Shown here in pieces: positions 27,355 to 34,679 of a stretch of DNA of 64,000 nt. The stretch spans positions 1 to 64,000 of the forward strand of contig JBBQLP010000003.1 in assembly GCA_038327995.1 (NCBI GenBank). The letters are read 5' to 3'. The position numbers and the translations under genes were made by a program. The DNA is from CAIOYC01 sp038327995. GTDB lineage: Bacteria > Pseudomonadota > Alphaproteobacteria > Caulobacterales > Caulobacteraceae. A model generated the notes under the pieces. The model saw only the letters and a program-made list of their open reading frames with translations, searched no databases and had not been told where the DNA came from. Numbering within the stretch: the first letter of the stretch is position 1; every line of letters starts with the position of its first letter.

Positions 27355-27430
27355 TCATATCTGTCGCTTTTCCTATTGCAAGTGACTGCTGAATATCATA
27401 CATATCTGACTGTCAGCAGACGGATATGAC
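27355..27430. promoter_or_regulatory. Divergent control region with repeated CATATCYG motifs
   Basis: Between the DUF6471 and transposase genes. TCATATCTG lies at 27355-27363, ACATATCTG at 27400-27408, and TCATATCCG on the minus strand at 27429-27421. An inverted repeat CTGCTGA (27386-27392) / TCAGCAG (27413-27419) encloses the middle copy. These could be operator sites for the DUF6471 protein or transposase binding sites. Confidence 0.4.
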
Positions 27431-28396
27431 TTGTCACAGCACTTCCTCCTCTCAGCAAAGGCGCGGACACTCAGTCTCGCTAAAGTGCTGCGTCAGACCG
27501 ACGAGGAAGCGTTCGCCACGTTCAAGGCGATCCGCTGGGCTGAAACGGAGGGCGCCCCGGTGTGCCCGCGCTGCGGCTGCATCGACATCTATAACCTGTC
27601 GGATAACCGCCGCTTCAAGTGCGCGGGTTGCCTCCACAAGTTCTCCGTCACGTCGGGAACGATTTTCGCCAGCCGGAAGATGAGTCTTCGGGACATACTC
27701 GGCGCCATCGCCATCTTCGTGAATGGGGCCAAGGGCCATAGCGCGCTTCAACTGAGCCGCGATCTGGACTGCCAATACAAGACGGCCTTCGTCCTCCTTC
27801 ACAAGCTGCGCGAGGCCATGACCGCCGAACAGGCTGGCGCTGAGATCAGCGGTGAAGTGGAAATCGATGGCGCCTACTTCGGCGGATACGTGAAGCCTGC
27901 CAACTACAAGGTCGCGCGGGTGGATCGCCGCCTCGCTCAGAACCGCACCGGCAAGCGCCGGGTGGTGGTCGTGATGCGCGAGCGCAATGGTGACACCTAC
28001 ACCCACGTTGGCCGCTCTGAGGCGTCCAGCGTGCCCCATATCCTCTCCAAGGTCGTCAAGGGCTCAATCGTCCACGCGGACGAGGCGTCGGGCTGGGACG
28101 TTCTGGCCGGCCATTACGCCACCCGCCGGATCAATCACTCCGAATGCTACAGCGACGGCAACGCCTGCACCAATATGGCGGAGAGCTTCTTCTCCCGGCT
28201 GCGGAAGGCCGAACAGGGCGTGCATCACCGGATCGCTGGCGAATACCTTGACGCCTACGCGGGCGAGATGGCGTGGCGTGAGGATCGCCGCCGCGTGTCC
28301 AATGGCGAACAGTTCCTAGCCGCTACCGGCGCTGCGCTGGGGCATCCGGTGTCGCGGCGCTGGAAAGGGTATTGGGACCGCCACTTGGCAGCGTAA
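27431..28396 (+). CDS. IS1595-family (ISXO2-like) transposase
   Basis: A 321-residue DDE-type transposase. It has an N-terminal zinc ribbon (CPRC at 45-48 and CAGC at 64-67), then FSVTSGTIFASRKMSLRDIL, the helix-turn-helix-like GHSALQLSRDLDCQYKTAFV, and the ISXO2 catalytic core. The likely catalytic acids are Asp146 (EVEIDGAYFGG), Asp217 (IVHADEASGWD) and Glu251 (NMAESFFSRLRKAEQG). The length is normal and the frame intact, so it is probably functional. The start is TTG (MSQHFLLSAKARTLSL), the conserved family N-terminus; there is no strong ribosome-binding site, consistent with low expression. Confidence 0.95.
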   Translation: MSQHFLLSAKARTLSLAKVLRQTDEEAFATFKAIRWAETEGAPVCPRCGCIDIYNLSDNRRFKCAGCLHKFSVTSGTIFASRKMSLRDILGAIAIFVNGAKGHSALQLSRDLDCQYKTAFVLLHKLREAMTAEQAGAEISGEVEIDGAYFGGYVKPANYKVARVDRRLAQNRTGKRRVVVVMRERNGDTYTHVGRSEASSVPHILSKVVKGSIVHADEASGWDVLAGHYATRRINHSECYSDGNACTNMAESFFSRLRKAEQGVHHRIAGEYLDAYAGEMAWREDRRRVSNGEQFLAATGAALGHPVSRRWKGYWDRHLAA

Positions 28397-28412
28397 CGCA
28401 TGGTAACAATTC

Positions 28413-28430
28413 GTGTGGCCGCAGCCACAC
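28413..28430 (+). terminator. Short hairpin after the transposase gene
   Basis: GTGTGGC-CGCA-GCCACAC forms a perfect seven-base-pair stem with a four-base loop, 16 bases after the transposase stop. There is no T-run, only TTGGGGC, so it may slow transcription or stabilise an RNA end rather than act as a classic terminator. Confidence 0.4.
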
Positions 28431-28530
28431 TTGGGGCTTCGAGCGGGTGCTACACTGCCGATATGAGCGGTAACCCCTCGTCAAGCCGAAACTCATAATG
28501 TAATTCGGAGTTAATCCGAGGGGACCTCTA

Positions 28531-28797
28531 ATGGGGTCGGAGGCGCAGATGGCATTGGAACAGGAACTGGAAACCTATCATAAACTTCTCCACGCCGAAC
28601 TGGCTGGCCAAGATGGTCGTTACGCCTTGATCGCAGGCGAGAGCCTTCTCGGTGTGTATGACAGCTATAACGATGCGCTGACCGCTGGTTATAAGGAGCG
28701 CAAACTGGAGCCCTTCCTAGTTAAGAAGGTCGCCGCCGTGGAGACGGTCGCTTACTTCTCTAGGGATTTTGGCTCGGAATGCACGCTACCTGCCTAA
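28531..28797 (+). CDS. Transposon passenger: small acidic protein paired with aspartyl protease
   Basis: An 88-residue protein: an N-terminal helix (MALEQELETYHKLLHAELAG), then strands GRYALIAGESLLGVYDSYND, the helix ALTAGYKERKLEPF and LVKKVAAVETVAYFSRDF. This pattern recurs in bacterial small hypothetical proteins encoded next to retropepsin-like proteases; I know no proven function. Two starts are possible, ATG 28531 (after GAGGGG) and ATG 28549 (after GGAGG). Its end overlaps the protease start by 19 bases, so the two are probably co-translated partners. Confidence 0.75.
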   Translation: MGSEAQMALEQELETYHKLLHAELAGQDGRYALIAGESLLGVYDSYNDALTAGYKERKLEPFLVKKVAAVETVAYFSRDFGSECTLPA

Positions 28798-29228
28798 TCA
28801 CTCCTGCTGGCCCGCTAATTCGCGTCACACTGACCGTTAGCCAAGCCCGTCAGATGGCGTTGGCGCAAGCGGGACAGGCAGCATCTCAGAGTGTGTCAGC
28901 GAACTTGCTTATAGACACGGGCGCTGGCTGCACATGCATCGACAATTCTTTAGTCGCGTCTCTGGGTCTTCAACCGACGGGGAGTATGCCGGTCCATACG
29001 CCTTCGACCGGCACCGTGCCGGTAACTCAGCAGGTTTATGATGTCGGTTTGATAATCATGGGACAGACTCCTGTAGGTCAGCCGGGTGCCCATTGGGTCC
29101 CAAATATACCGGTTCTCGGCTCAAACTTTTCAGCACAAGGTATCGACGGGTTGTTGGGGCGCGATATTCTGCGCCAATGTCGCATGACCTACTCAGGCAG
29201 CGATAATCTCGTCCTCCTGTCTTTCTAA
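28779..29228 (+). CDS. Transposon passenger: retropepsin-like aspartyl protease
   Basis: A 149-residue protein with a single aspartyl-protease lobe. The catalytic motif is LLIDTGAGCTCID (Asp46, D-T-G-A). A flap-like strand region TGTVPVTQQVYDVGLIIMG follows, then the closing element GIDGLLGRDILRQC. Retropepsins of this size act as homodimers, each subunit supplying one Asp. No signal peptide or membrane helix is visible, so a cytoplasmic location is likely. The substrate is unknown; the overlapping small-protein gene is the obvious candidate partner. The stop converges on the next gene with four shared bases. Confidence 0.82.
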   Translation: MHATCLITPAGPLIRVTLTVSQARQMALAQAGQAASQSVSANLLIDTGAGCTCIDNSLVASLGLQPTGSMPVHTPSTGTVPVTQQVYDVGLIIMGQTPVGQPGAHWVPNIPVLGSNFSAQGIDGLLGRDILRQCRMTYSGSDNLVLLSF

Positions 29229-29668
29229 GCAACGCCCCAAACGAACTCCCCCCGCACCTTTTGCGGTGTCCGCGTCACGCTCCCGTTATCCACCATCTGA
29301 CGCAGGGCCTTCCCCATACGCTTGACGATATCGTTCATCATGCGCCGGTCGCGCGCGTCTTTGCCCTCCGTCTGCACAAGGGCCGTAGCGAGCGCTCTGG
29401 ACGTCATGGGGCCGTTCTCGCGAAGCTGGCCTAGCAGAAACTGGCGAAGCTCTCCCCGGTAGAACAGGACGATTCTTGGGACGCGCGGAGTAAGCGGGAC
29501 GTTGCCCTGATAGCCGAGGGTTTCCAGAACCCGGTCTAAGCTCTCAATGTCATTGGAGATCACCGCCAGACGTTCGCGTAGCTCGCCCGTCTCTTCCATC
29601 ATGTCGATCCGCTTGCTGAGAAGCGCGGAGATGGCGTGTTCAAAGGTGTCGGTGCGGGCGCGTTGCAT
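29225..29668 (-). CDS. Transposon passenger: coiled-coil plus winged-helix-like protein
   Basis: A 147-residue protein I cannot name. Residues 1-50 are helical with heptad-like spacing (MQRARTDTFEHAISALLSKR, ETGELRERLAVISNDIESLD). The C-terminal half (about 75-145) looks like a winged helix: FLLGQLRENGPMTSRALATA, MNDIVKRMGKALRQMVDNGS and TRTPQKVRGEFVWG. Similar proteins occur as stand-alone hypotheticals in alphaproteobacteria. A DNA-binding role is an inference. It begins 46 bases from the right terminal repeat and reads inward. Confidence 0.65.
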   Translation of the reverse strand: MQRARTDTFEHAISALLSKRIDMMEETGELRERLAVISNDIESLDRVLETLGYQGNVPLTPRVPRIVLFYRGELRQFLLGQLRENGPMTSRALATALVQTEGKDARDRRMMNDIVKRMGKALRQMVDNGSVTRTPQKVRGEFVWGVA

Positions 29669-29714
29669 CCCGCCAATTTACCCCCGGACCCCCGAAACAA
29701 GGGTCTGAGATTTA

Positions 29715-29737
29715 GTCCCATCTCCTACATAATGCCG
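29715..29737 (-). repeat. Transposon terminal inverted repeat, right
   Basis: Exact reverse complement of 26148-26170; it reads GTCCCATCTCCTACATAATG then CCG on the plus strand. It is followed directly by the second CATTTCCG. Confidence 0.97.
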
Positions 29738-29745
29738 CATTTCCG
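29738..29745. repeat. Target-site duplication, right copy (CATTTCCG)
   Basis: Identical to 26140-26147. Joining 26147 to 29746 restores codons for NHFRTDVLRK. Confidence 0.95.
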
Positions 29746-30397
29746 TACTGACGTGCTTCGCAAGGTCGGCGGCTGGGACGCTTACAACGTAACCGAGGAC
29801 GCTGATCTGGGCTTTCGACTTACGGCGCGAGGCTTCAGAGGTGGCGCGATCAGTCGCCCGACCTATGAGGACGCTCCCATCCATCTCGATGACTGGCTTC
29901 CCCAGCGGACAAGATGGATCAAGGGCTATATGCAGACCTGGGGCGTGCATACGCGCGGGGTGCGGCTTTCGAGCTTGGCGACAGTCATGGGAATGCAGCT
30001 TTCCCTCGGGCTGGGGATTCTCGGCGCAGCGTTCCACGGCCCGTTTGTCCTTTTGCTGATGGCGTCGGCGCTCATCGATGTCTGTTCGGGGCATAATCCG
30101 TATTTCAGCGCGCCAGACACGGCGCTTCTCGTCTCCGCCTGGGGCTCCGCCATCATCGTCAAGGCCATGGGCGCGCGGCGTGCCGGATTGAGGATGAGGC
30201 TGGTAGACGGCCTCGCCGCCCCCGCTTACTGGCCCTTGCAGTCCCTGGCCTTCTTGTTCGCAGTTACCCAGCTCATCCACAGCCCATTTCACTGGGACAA
30301 GACCAATCATGTGCCTCATTCCGCCAGCCGAGGGGGTGAGCCTGAACCCGTCAGACTGGACGCACCCGCGCCAGCAAGGGTAAGCCGGGCGGCGTGA
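29738..30397 (+). pseudogene. Family-2 glycosyltransferase, 3' fragment (interrupted by transposon)
   Basis: The C-terminal 217 codons of the split glycosyltransferase (from 29746, with the duplicated target in front). It contains the acceptor-site acid in YNVTEDADLGFRL and the QxxRW motif of processive GT2 enzymes as PQRTRWIKGYMQTWG. Three or four membrane helices follow (SSLATVMGMQLSLGLGILGA, GPFVLLLMASALIDV, the WPLQSLAFLFAVTQLI region). No start codon with a good ribosome-binding site lies before it. Its stop overlaps the next gene start (GTGA), so the insertion may also reduce expression of the downstream methyltransferases. Confidence 0.9.
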
Positions 30398-31317
30398 GCC
30401 CCCCGAACCGCCCCCTCATCGCCAAGACGCCGCTAGTCGCTCGCACCTTGCCTTGGGCCGACTACGCGCTGGTCGATTCCGGCGGCGGGCGAAAGCTTGA
30501 ACGCTACGGCAAGGTAAGCGTGGTCAGGCCCGAGCCGCAATGCTGGTGGAAACCGGCCCTCTCACCCACCGACTGGGGCGCCGTCGACGCCGTCTTCGAC
30601 CCCGCGCGACAACAGGGGGAGGATGAAGACGAAGGGCGCTGGAAGACCCGCGAGGGCTTGGCTCCGCAGTGGACATTGGCGTGGGGCGAGGCGCGGTTCA
30701 TGGCCAAGCTGACGCCCTTTCGCCACCTCGCGTTCTTTCCCGAGCAGGCGGCGAACTGGGCCTGGATCGATGCGCGGCTGAGGGCGTTTGGTCGGCCCGC
30801 GCGCGTGCTGAACCTTTTCGGTTACACCGGCGTGGCGAGCCTGGTGGCTGCGGCGACTGGCGCGCAGGTGACGCACGTGGACGCTTCCAAAAAGTCCGTG
30901 AGCTGGGCGCGGGAGAACGCTTCGCTGGCCGGGCTTGAAGACCGCCCGATCCGCTGGATCGTCGAGGACGCCCGCCGTTATGTGCAGCGCGAGGTGAAGC
31001 GGGGCTCACGTTATGACGCAATAATACTCGACCCCCCGACCTACGGACGGGGGCCGACGGGGGAGGTCTGGCGCCTGTTTGAAGACCTGCCCGCCCTCCT
31101 GACCGATTGCGCGGCGCTACTGTCGGACGATGCAGATTTCTTGCTCCTGAATGGATACGCGACGCGGATTTCCGGGCTCTCTCTGGCGCATTTGATGGCG
31201 GAGGCTCTGACGGGGCGGCGGGGCGACATCGACTGGGGCGAACTGGCGCTGGTCGAGGAAAGCGCGGGACGCGAGATCGGGCTGTCGTTCTTCGCCCGCT
31301 GGACCTCGGGAGCCTGA
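30394..31317 (+). CDS. Class I SAM-dependent methyltransferase (RlmI/RlmK-like)
   Basis: A 307-residue protein of the COG1092-type rRNA methyltransferase group, without an obvious N-terminal PUA domain. The SAM site is VLNLFGYTGVASLVAAATGA (near residue 140), followed by VDASKKSVSWARENA, WIVEDARRYV and the catalytic-type IILDPPTYGRGP. DPPxYG is typical of RNA cytosine-C5/guanine-N2 methylases. The target base is not determinable. The start is GTG, overlapping the glycosyltransferase stop. An RNA methylase of the SpoU group follows one base later. Confidence 0.85.
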   Translation: MSPPNRPLIAKTPLVARTLPWADYALVDSGGGRKLERYGKVSVVRPEPQCWWKPALSPTDWGAVDAVFDPARQQGEDEDEGRWKTREGLAPQWTLAWGEARFMAKLTPFRHLAFFPEQAANWAWIDARLRAFGRPARVLNLFGYTGVASLVAAATGAQVTHVDASKKSVSWARENASLAGLEDRPIRWIVEDARRYVQREVKRGSRYDAIILDPPTYGRGPTGEVWRLFEDLPALLTDCAALLSDDADFLLLNGYATRISGLSLAHLMAEALTGRRGDIDWGELALVEESAGREIGLSFFARWTSGA

Positions 31318-31318
31318 G

Positions 31319-32128
31319 ATGGCGCCCTTTTCTCCCCGACAAGTCACTTCGCTGACTAACGAAACCGTCAAACGCGCCCGATCGCTGCATCAGCGCAAGG
31401 ACCGCGAGGAGAGCGGGCAGTTCTTGGCGGAAGGGTTGAAGATCGCGGCGGATGCGGTGGAGCTCGGCCACGCGCCTCGCATCCTGTTGTTTGGCCCCGA
31501 TGCACGCGATCATCCGGTCCTGCGCCGCGTCGCCGCCGCCTGCATCGCGGCGGGCGGGGACGTGATCGAGGTGACACGGGAGATTCTCGAAAAGATCTCT
31601 CGCCGAGATAATCCGCAAACCGTCGTCGCTGTGTTCGACCAGGTATTCGCGTCTTTGGCCGACATCCAATCATCGTCGGCCAGCGCCTGGGTGGCGCTGC
31701 AGGCTGTGCGCGATCCCGGCAACCTCGGAACCATCATCCGCACCGCAGATGCTGCGGGATGCGGCGGGGTGATTCTGGTGGGCGAGTGCTGCGACCCCTA
31801 TTCGGTGGAGGCGGTGCGGGCGACCATGGGCTCTATCTTCGCTGTCCCCCTCTACAAGGCTTCGTTGGCCAAGTTCCTGAGCTGGCGTCGGGAATGGCCG
31901 GGGTCGGTGGTCGGCACCTTGCTCACAGCCGAAGTCGATCACCGCCGGGCGGAATATCAGACACCCACCCTGATCCTGATGGGCAACGAGCAGCAGGGCT
32001 TGCCGCCGGAACTCGCCGCCACCTGCGACGTGAACGTGAAAATCCCCATGCGGGGACGCGCCGACAGCCTGAACCTGTCGGTGGCGACCGGGATCATGAT
32101 TTACGCCGTCACGAACGACGATCCTTAA
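31319..32128 (+). CDS. TrmH/SpoU-family RNA 2'-O-methyltransferase
   Basis: A 269-residue protein. The N-terminal substrate-binding domain (TSLTNETVKRARSLHQRKDR, then FLAEGLKIAADAVE) resembles ribosomal L30e/SpoU_sub_bind. The C-terminal trefoil-knot SpoU domain has motif 1 ALQAVRDPGNLGTIIRTADA, motif 2 LILMGNEQQGLP and motif 3 IPMRGRADSLNLSVATGIM. It probably methylates a ribose in rRNA or tRNA; the site is unknown. Its TAA stop is shared, within TTAA, with the convergent hrpB gene. Confidence 0.9.
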   Translation: MAPFSPRQVTSLTNETVKRARSLHQRKDREESGQFLAEGLKIAADAVELGHAPRILLFGPDARDHPVLRRVAAACIAAGGDVIEVTREILEKISRRDNPQTVVAVFDQVFASLADIQSSSASAWVALQAVRDPGNLGTIIRTADAAGCGGVILVGECCDPYSVEAVRATMGSIFAVPLYKASLAKFLSWRREWPGSVVGTLLTAEVDHRRAEYQTPTLILMGNEQQGLPPELAATCDVNVKIPMRGRADSLNLSVATGIMIYAVTNDDP

Positions 32129-34578
32129 GTCCCCCGCGGCTTGGCCCGGATGGTGGGCGGGGCGGTGAGGGGGTCTTCCGGCCACGGGTGCTTGGTATAG
32201 CGGCCCCGCATCTCGGCCCGCACCGCCTTCCATGACCCGCCCCAGAAGCCCGGAAGGTCCTTCGTCACTTGCACGGGGCGATGGGCGGGCGAAGTGAGCG
32301 CGAGGGTCAACGGAACCTTGCCGCCCGCGATCATGGGATGCGTCGCCAGACCGAACAGCGCCTGCACCCGGACCTCGATTTGGGGGCCGCCTTCTGCCGC
32401 GTAGTCGATAGCGTATGTGTCTCCGGTAGGCGCGGTGAAGCGCGGCGGCGCGTTCATTTCCAGAGGGCGCTGCAGGTCCCATGGCAAGAGATCACGAATG
32501 GCGGCGTCGAGTGCGCCGGAAGATACTTGAGCCAGGCTCCGGGCGTCTTTCAACACCGTGGACCACTCCTCAAGACGCTCAATGAGGGCCACATCGGAGA
32601 AGTCCGGCCATTGATCGCCTTCGACCTCGCGCAGGAACGCGATGCGGGCCCGGAAGGCCAGGGTCGCGGGGCTCCACGGCAATTGACCGAGCCCTTCCTT
32701 CGCCAGCTTGCTCATCAGGGCGGAATGAATGGCGCCAGCAGACGCTTCGACAGTGCGCTCGGATACGATGAGACGATCAAGTCGGGTGGTCGCCTTCGCT
32801 GACGCCCGCCCCGCCGGGTCAAAATCTACCGCCGTTTCTGTCACCAGGCGATCCGCAAGCGCCTCCATTACGTCATCTTCTGCAATCGGCGCGGCGAGAA
32901 GGATGCGGTCGCGGGCGCCGCCGCCGCCGAGTTCGGCGACGACCAGCCAGTCTTCCCGCGCCAGACCGTCGGTGGCCTCAACAAATACGGCCCGACCGGT
33001 CGTGAGCCGAAACTCCCCCGCCGCGCCCCGCTTTTTGGCGACCCGCTCGGGATAGGCGGCTAGGAGCAACCGAGCGACGGAAACATCGCTTGTATCCACC
33101 TTGGACGCGCCCGCCGCCCTGGCCCACCGGTCGCCCAGCGCCCTCGCCTGCCCCGCGCGCTCGCTCCGATCACGCTTCAAATTTGCAAGGCGGTCGTTCA
33201 GGTCGGCAGACACTCCGCCAAGGCCGCGTTCCCCGAGCAGGGCCGCTATGTTCGCGGCTCGGCTGCCTGCGCCCAGCTCCGTTCCAACCATCACCATGTG
33301 CGCCAGTCGCGGCGGAAGCGGCAAACGGGCGAGCGCCCGTCCGTGCGGTGTAAGATCTCCAGCAGGATCCAGAGCCGCAAGGTCGGTGAGCAGGGCGCGC
33401 GCTTCTCGCCACGCGGTCGCGGGCGGCGGGTCGAGGAAGGCGAGGTCGGAGGGGCTCCGGGCGCCCCAGACCGCGAGGTCGAGGGCCAGGCCGGAAAGGT
33501 CAGCCTCCAGGATTTCGGGTCGGTCGAAGGGCGTGAGCGCCCGGGTTTCGGCCTCCTCCCACAGGCGGTAGCAGACACCCGGCTGGGTACGCCCCGCACG
33601 CCCACGCCGTTGATCTGCGGCGGCGCGGCTAACGCGAATCGTCTCGAGCCGGGTCAAACCACTGGCCGGATCGAACTGGGGAACACGCGAAAGACCGCAG
33701 TCGATCACCACACGCACTCCTTCAAGGGTCAGGCTGGTCTCTGCGATGGAGGTGGCGAGCACCACCTTGCGCGATCCCGGCGGGGCGGGCGCGATGGCGC
33801 GATCCTGATCGGTAGGCGGCAGGGCGCCGTAGAGGGGCGCCAGGATCACATTTGCAGGCAAGAGCCCCGCCAACTGCTCCATCGTCCGGCGGATTTCTCC
33901 CTGACCGGGCAGGAAGGCCAGAACACCGCCCTCCTCCTCGGCCAGGGCTTTGCGAACGGCGCGAACCATCTGTGCTTCCAGCCTGAGCGCCGGATCGCGC
34001 CCGAGGTAGCGGGTTTGAACCTCAAAGCTTCGCCCCAGGCTCTCCACTACTGGCGCATCATCCAGCAGCCGCGCGATCCGCGCGCCGTCGAGGGTGGCCG
34101 ACATCACGACAATCCTGAGGTCATCCCGCAGCACCTTCTGCGCATCGCGGGCCAGAGCGAGACCGAGATCGGCGTCGAGGCTTCGTTCGTGAAACTCGTC
34201 GAAGATCACCGCCGCCACACCCTTGAGACCGGGGTCGTCGAGAATCATCCGGGTGAAGACCCCCTCCGTCACCACCTCGATCCGGGTCCGCGCTGAAACC
34301 TGCGACTGCATCCGCACGCGAAAGCCGACCCGCTCGCCGACCAGCTCATTCAGGGTCTGCGCCATGCGCGCCGCCGCCGCCCGGGCCGCCAGCCGCCGGG
34401 GCTCCAGCATGATGGTCTTGCGGCCTACCGCCCAAGGCTCGTCCATCAGCGCCAGCGGGACCACAGTGGTCTTTCCGGCTCCAGGCGGCGCGACCAGCAC
34501 CGCTGCCTCCCGCGACGCCAAGGCCGCCTTCAGAGGATCAAGCGCCTCCAGAATGGGCAGCGCGGCGAATTGAATCAT
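32125..34578 (-). CDS. hrpB: ATP-dependent helicase HrpB
   Basis: A DEAH/DExH helicase of about 817 residues. Walker A is VAPPGAGKTT, motif II DEFHERSL, motif III SATLDG, and motif VI QRRGRAGRTQPGVCYRL. These are followed by the helicase-associated HA2 region and the C-terminal HrpB domain (PWDLQRPLEMNAPPRFTAPT, then DLPGFWGGSWKAVRAEMRGR). The start is ATG 34578 (MIQFAALPILEALDPLK). The cellular role of HrpB is poorly defined; an RNA-helicase function is assumed. Confidence 0.93.
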   Translation of the reverse strand: MIQFAALPILEALDPLKAALASREAAVLVAPPGAGKTTVVPLALMDEPWAVGRKTIMLEPRRLAARAAAARMAQTLNELVGERVGFRVRMQSQVSARTRIEVVTEGVFTRMILDDPGLKGVAAVIFDEFHERSLDADLGLALARDAQKVLRDDLRIVVMSATLDGARIARLLDDAPVVESLGRSFEVQTRYLGRDPALRLEAQMVRAVRKALAEEEGGVLAFLPGQGEIRRTMEQLAGLLPANVILAPLYGALPPTDQDRAIAPAPPGSRKVVLATSIAETSLTLEGVRVVIDCGLSRVPQFDPASGLTRLETIRVSRAAADQRRGRAGRTQPGVCYRLWEEAETRALTPFDRPEILEADLSGLALDLAVWGARSPSDLAFLDPPPATAWREARALLTDLAALDPAGDLTPHGRALARLPLPPRLAHMVMVGTELGAGSRAANIAALLGERGLGGVSADLNDRLANLKRDRSERAGQARALGDRWARAAGASKVDTSDVSVARLLLAAYPERVAKKRGAAGEFRLTTGRAVFVEATDGLAREDWLVVAELGGGGARDRILLAAPIAEDDVMEALADRLVTETAVDFDPAGRASAKATTRLDRLIVSERTVEASAGAIHSALMSKLAKEGLGQLPWSPATLAFRARIAFLREVEGDQWPDFSDVALIERLEEWSTVLKDARSLAQVSSGALDAAIRDLLPWDLQRPLEMNAPPRFTAPTGDTYAIDYAAEGGPQIEVRVQALFGLATHPMIAGGKVPLTLALTSPAHRPVQVTKDLPGFWGGSWKAVRAEMRGRYTKHPWPEDPLTAPPTIRAKPRGT

Positions 34579-34679
34579 TGCGACAACCGGATGAACCTTG
34601 ACCCTTGACCGGGCGATAGGGTGCGGGTCTGGTGCGTGCAGCAATTTTGGACAAGCCCGAAACGGGCGATGGGGGAACG

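Larger units (their letters stand above)
26148..29737. mobile_element. IS1595-family transposon with five passenger genes (3,590 bp)
   Basis: The element is delimited by perfect 23 bp inverted repeats and flanked by CATTTCCG duplications. It carries an ISXO2-like transposase (27431-28396, plus). To its left, on the minus strand, are a DUF6471 gene and a two-helix membrane protein gene. To its right, on the plus strand, are a small acidic protein and an aspartyl-protease-like protein, followed by a minus-strand winged-helix-like gene. Coding sequence comes within about 40-50 bases of both terminal repeats. Removing the element plus one duplication restores the glycosyltransferase frame (776 + 652 bases = 476 codons with stop). 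Passenger genes are known in the IS1595 family; this set I do not recognise as described. Confidence 0.95.
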
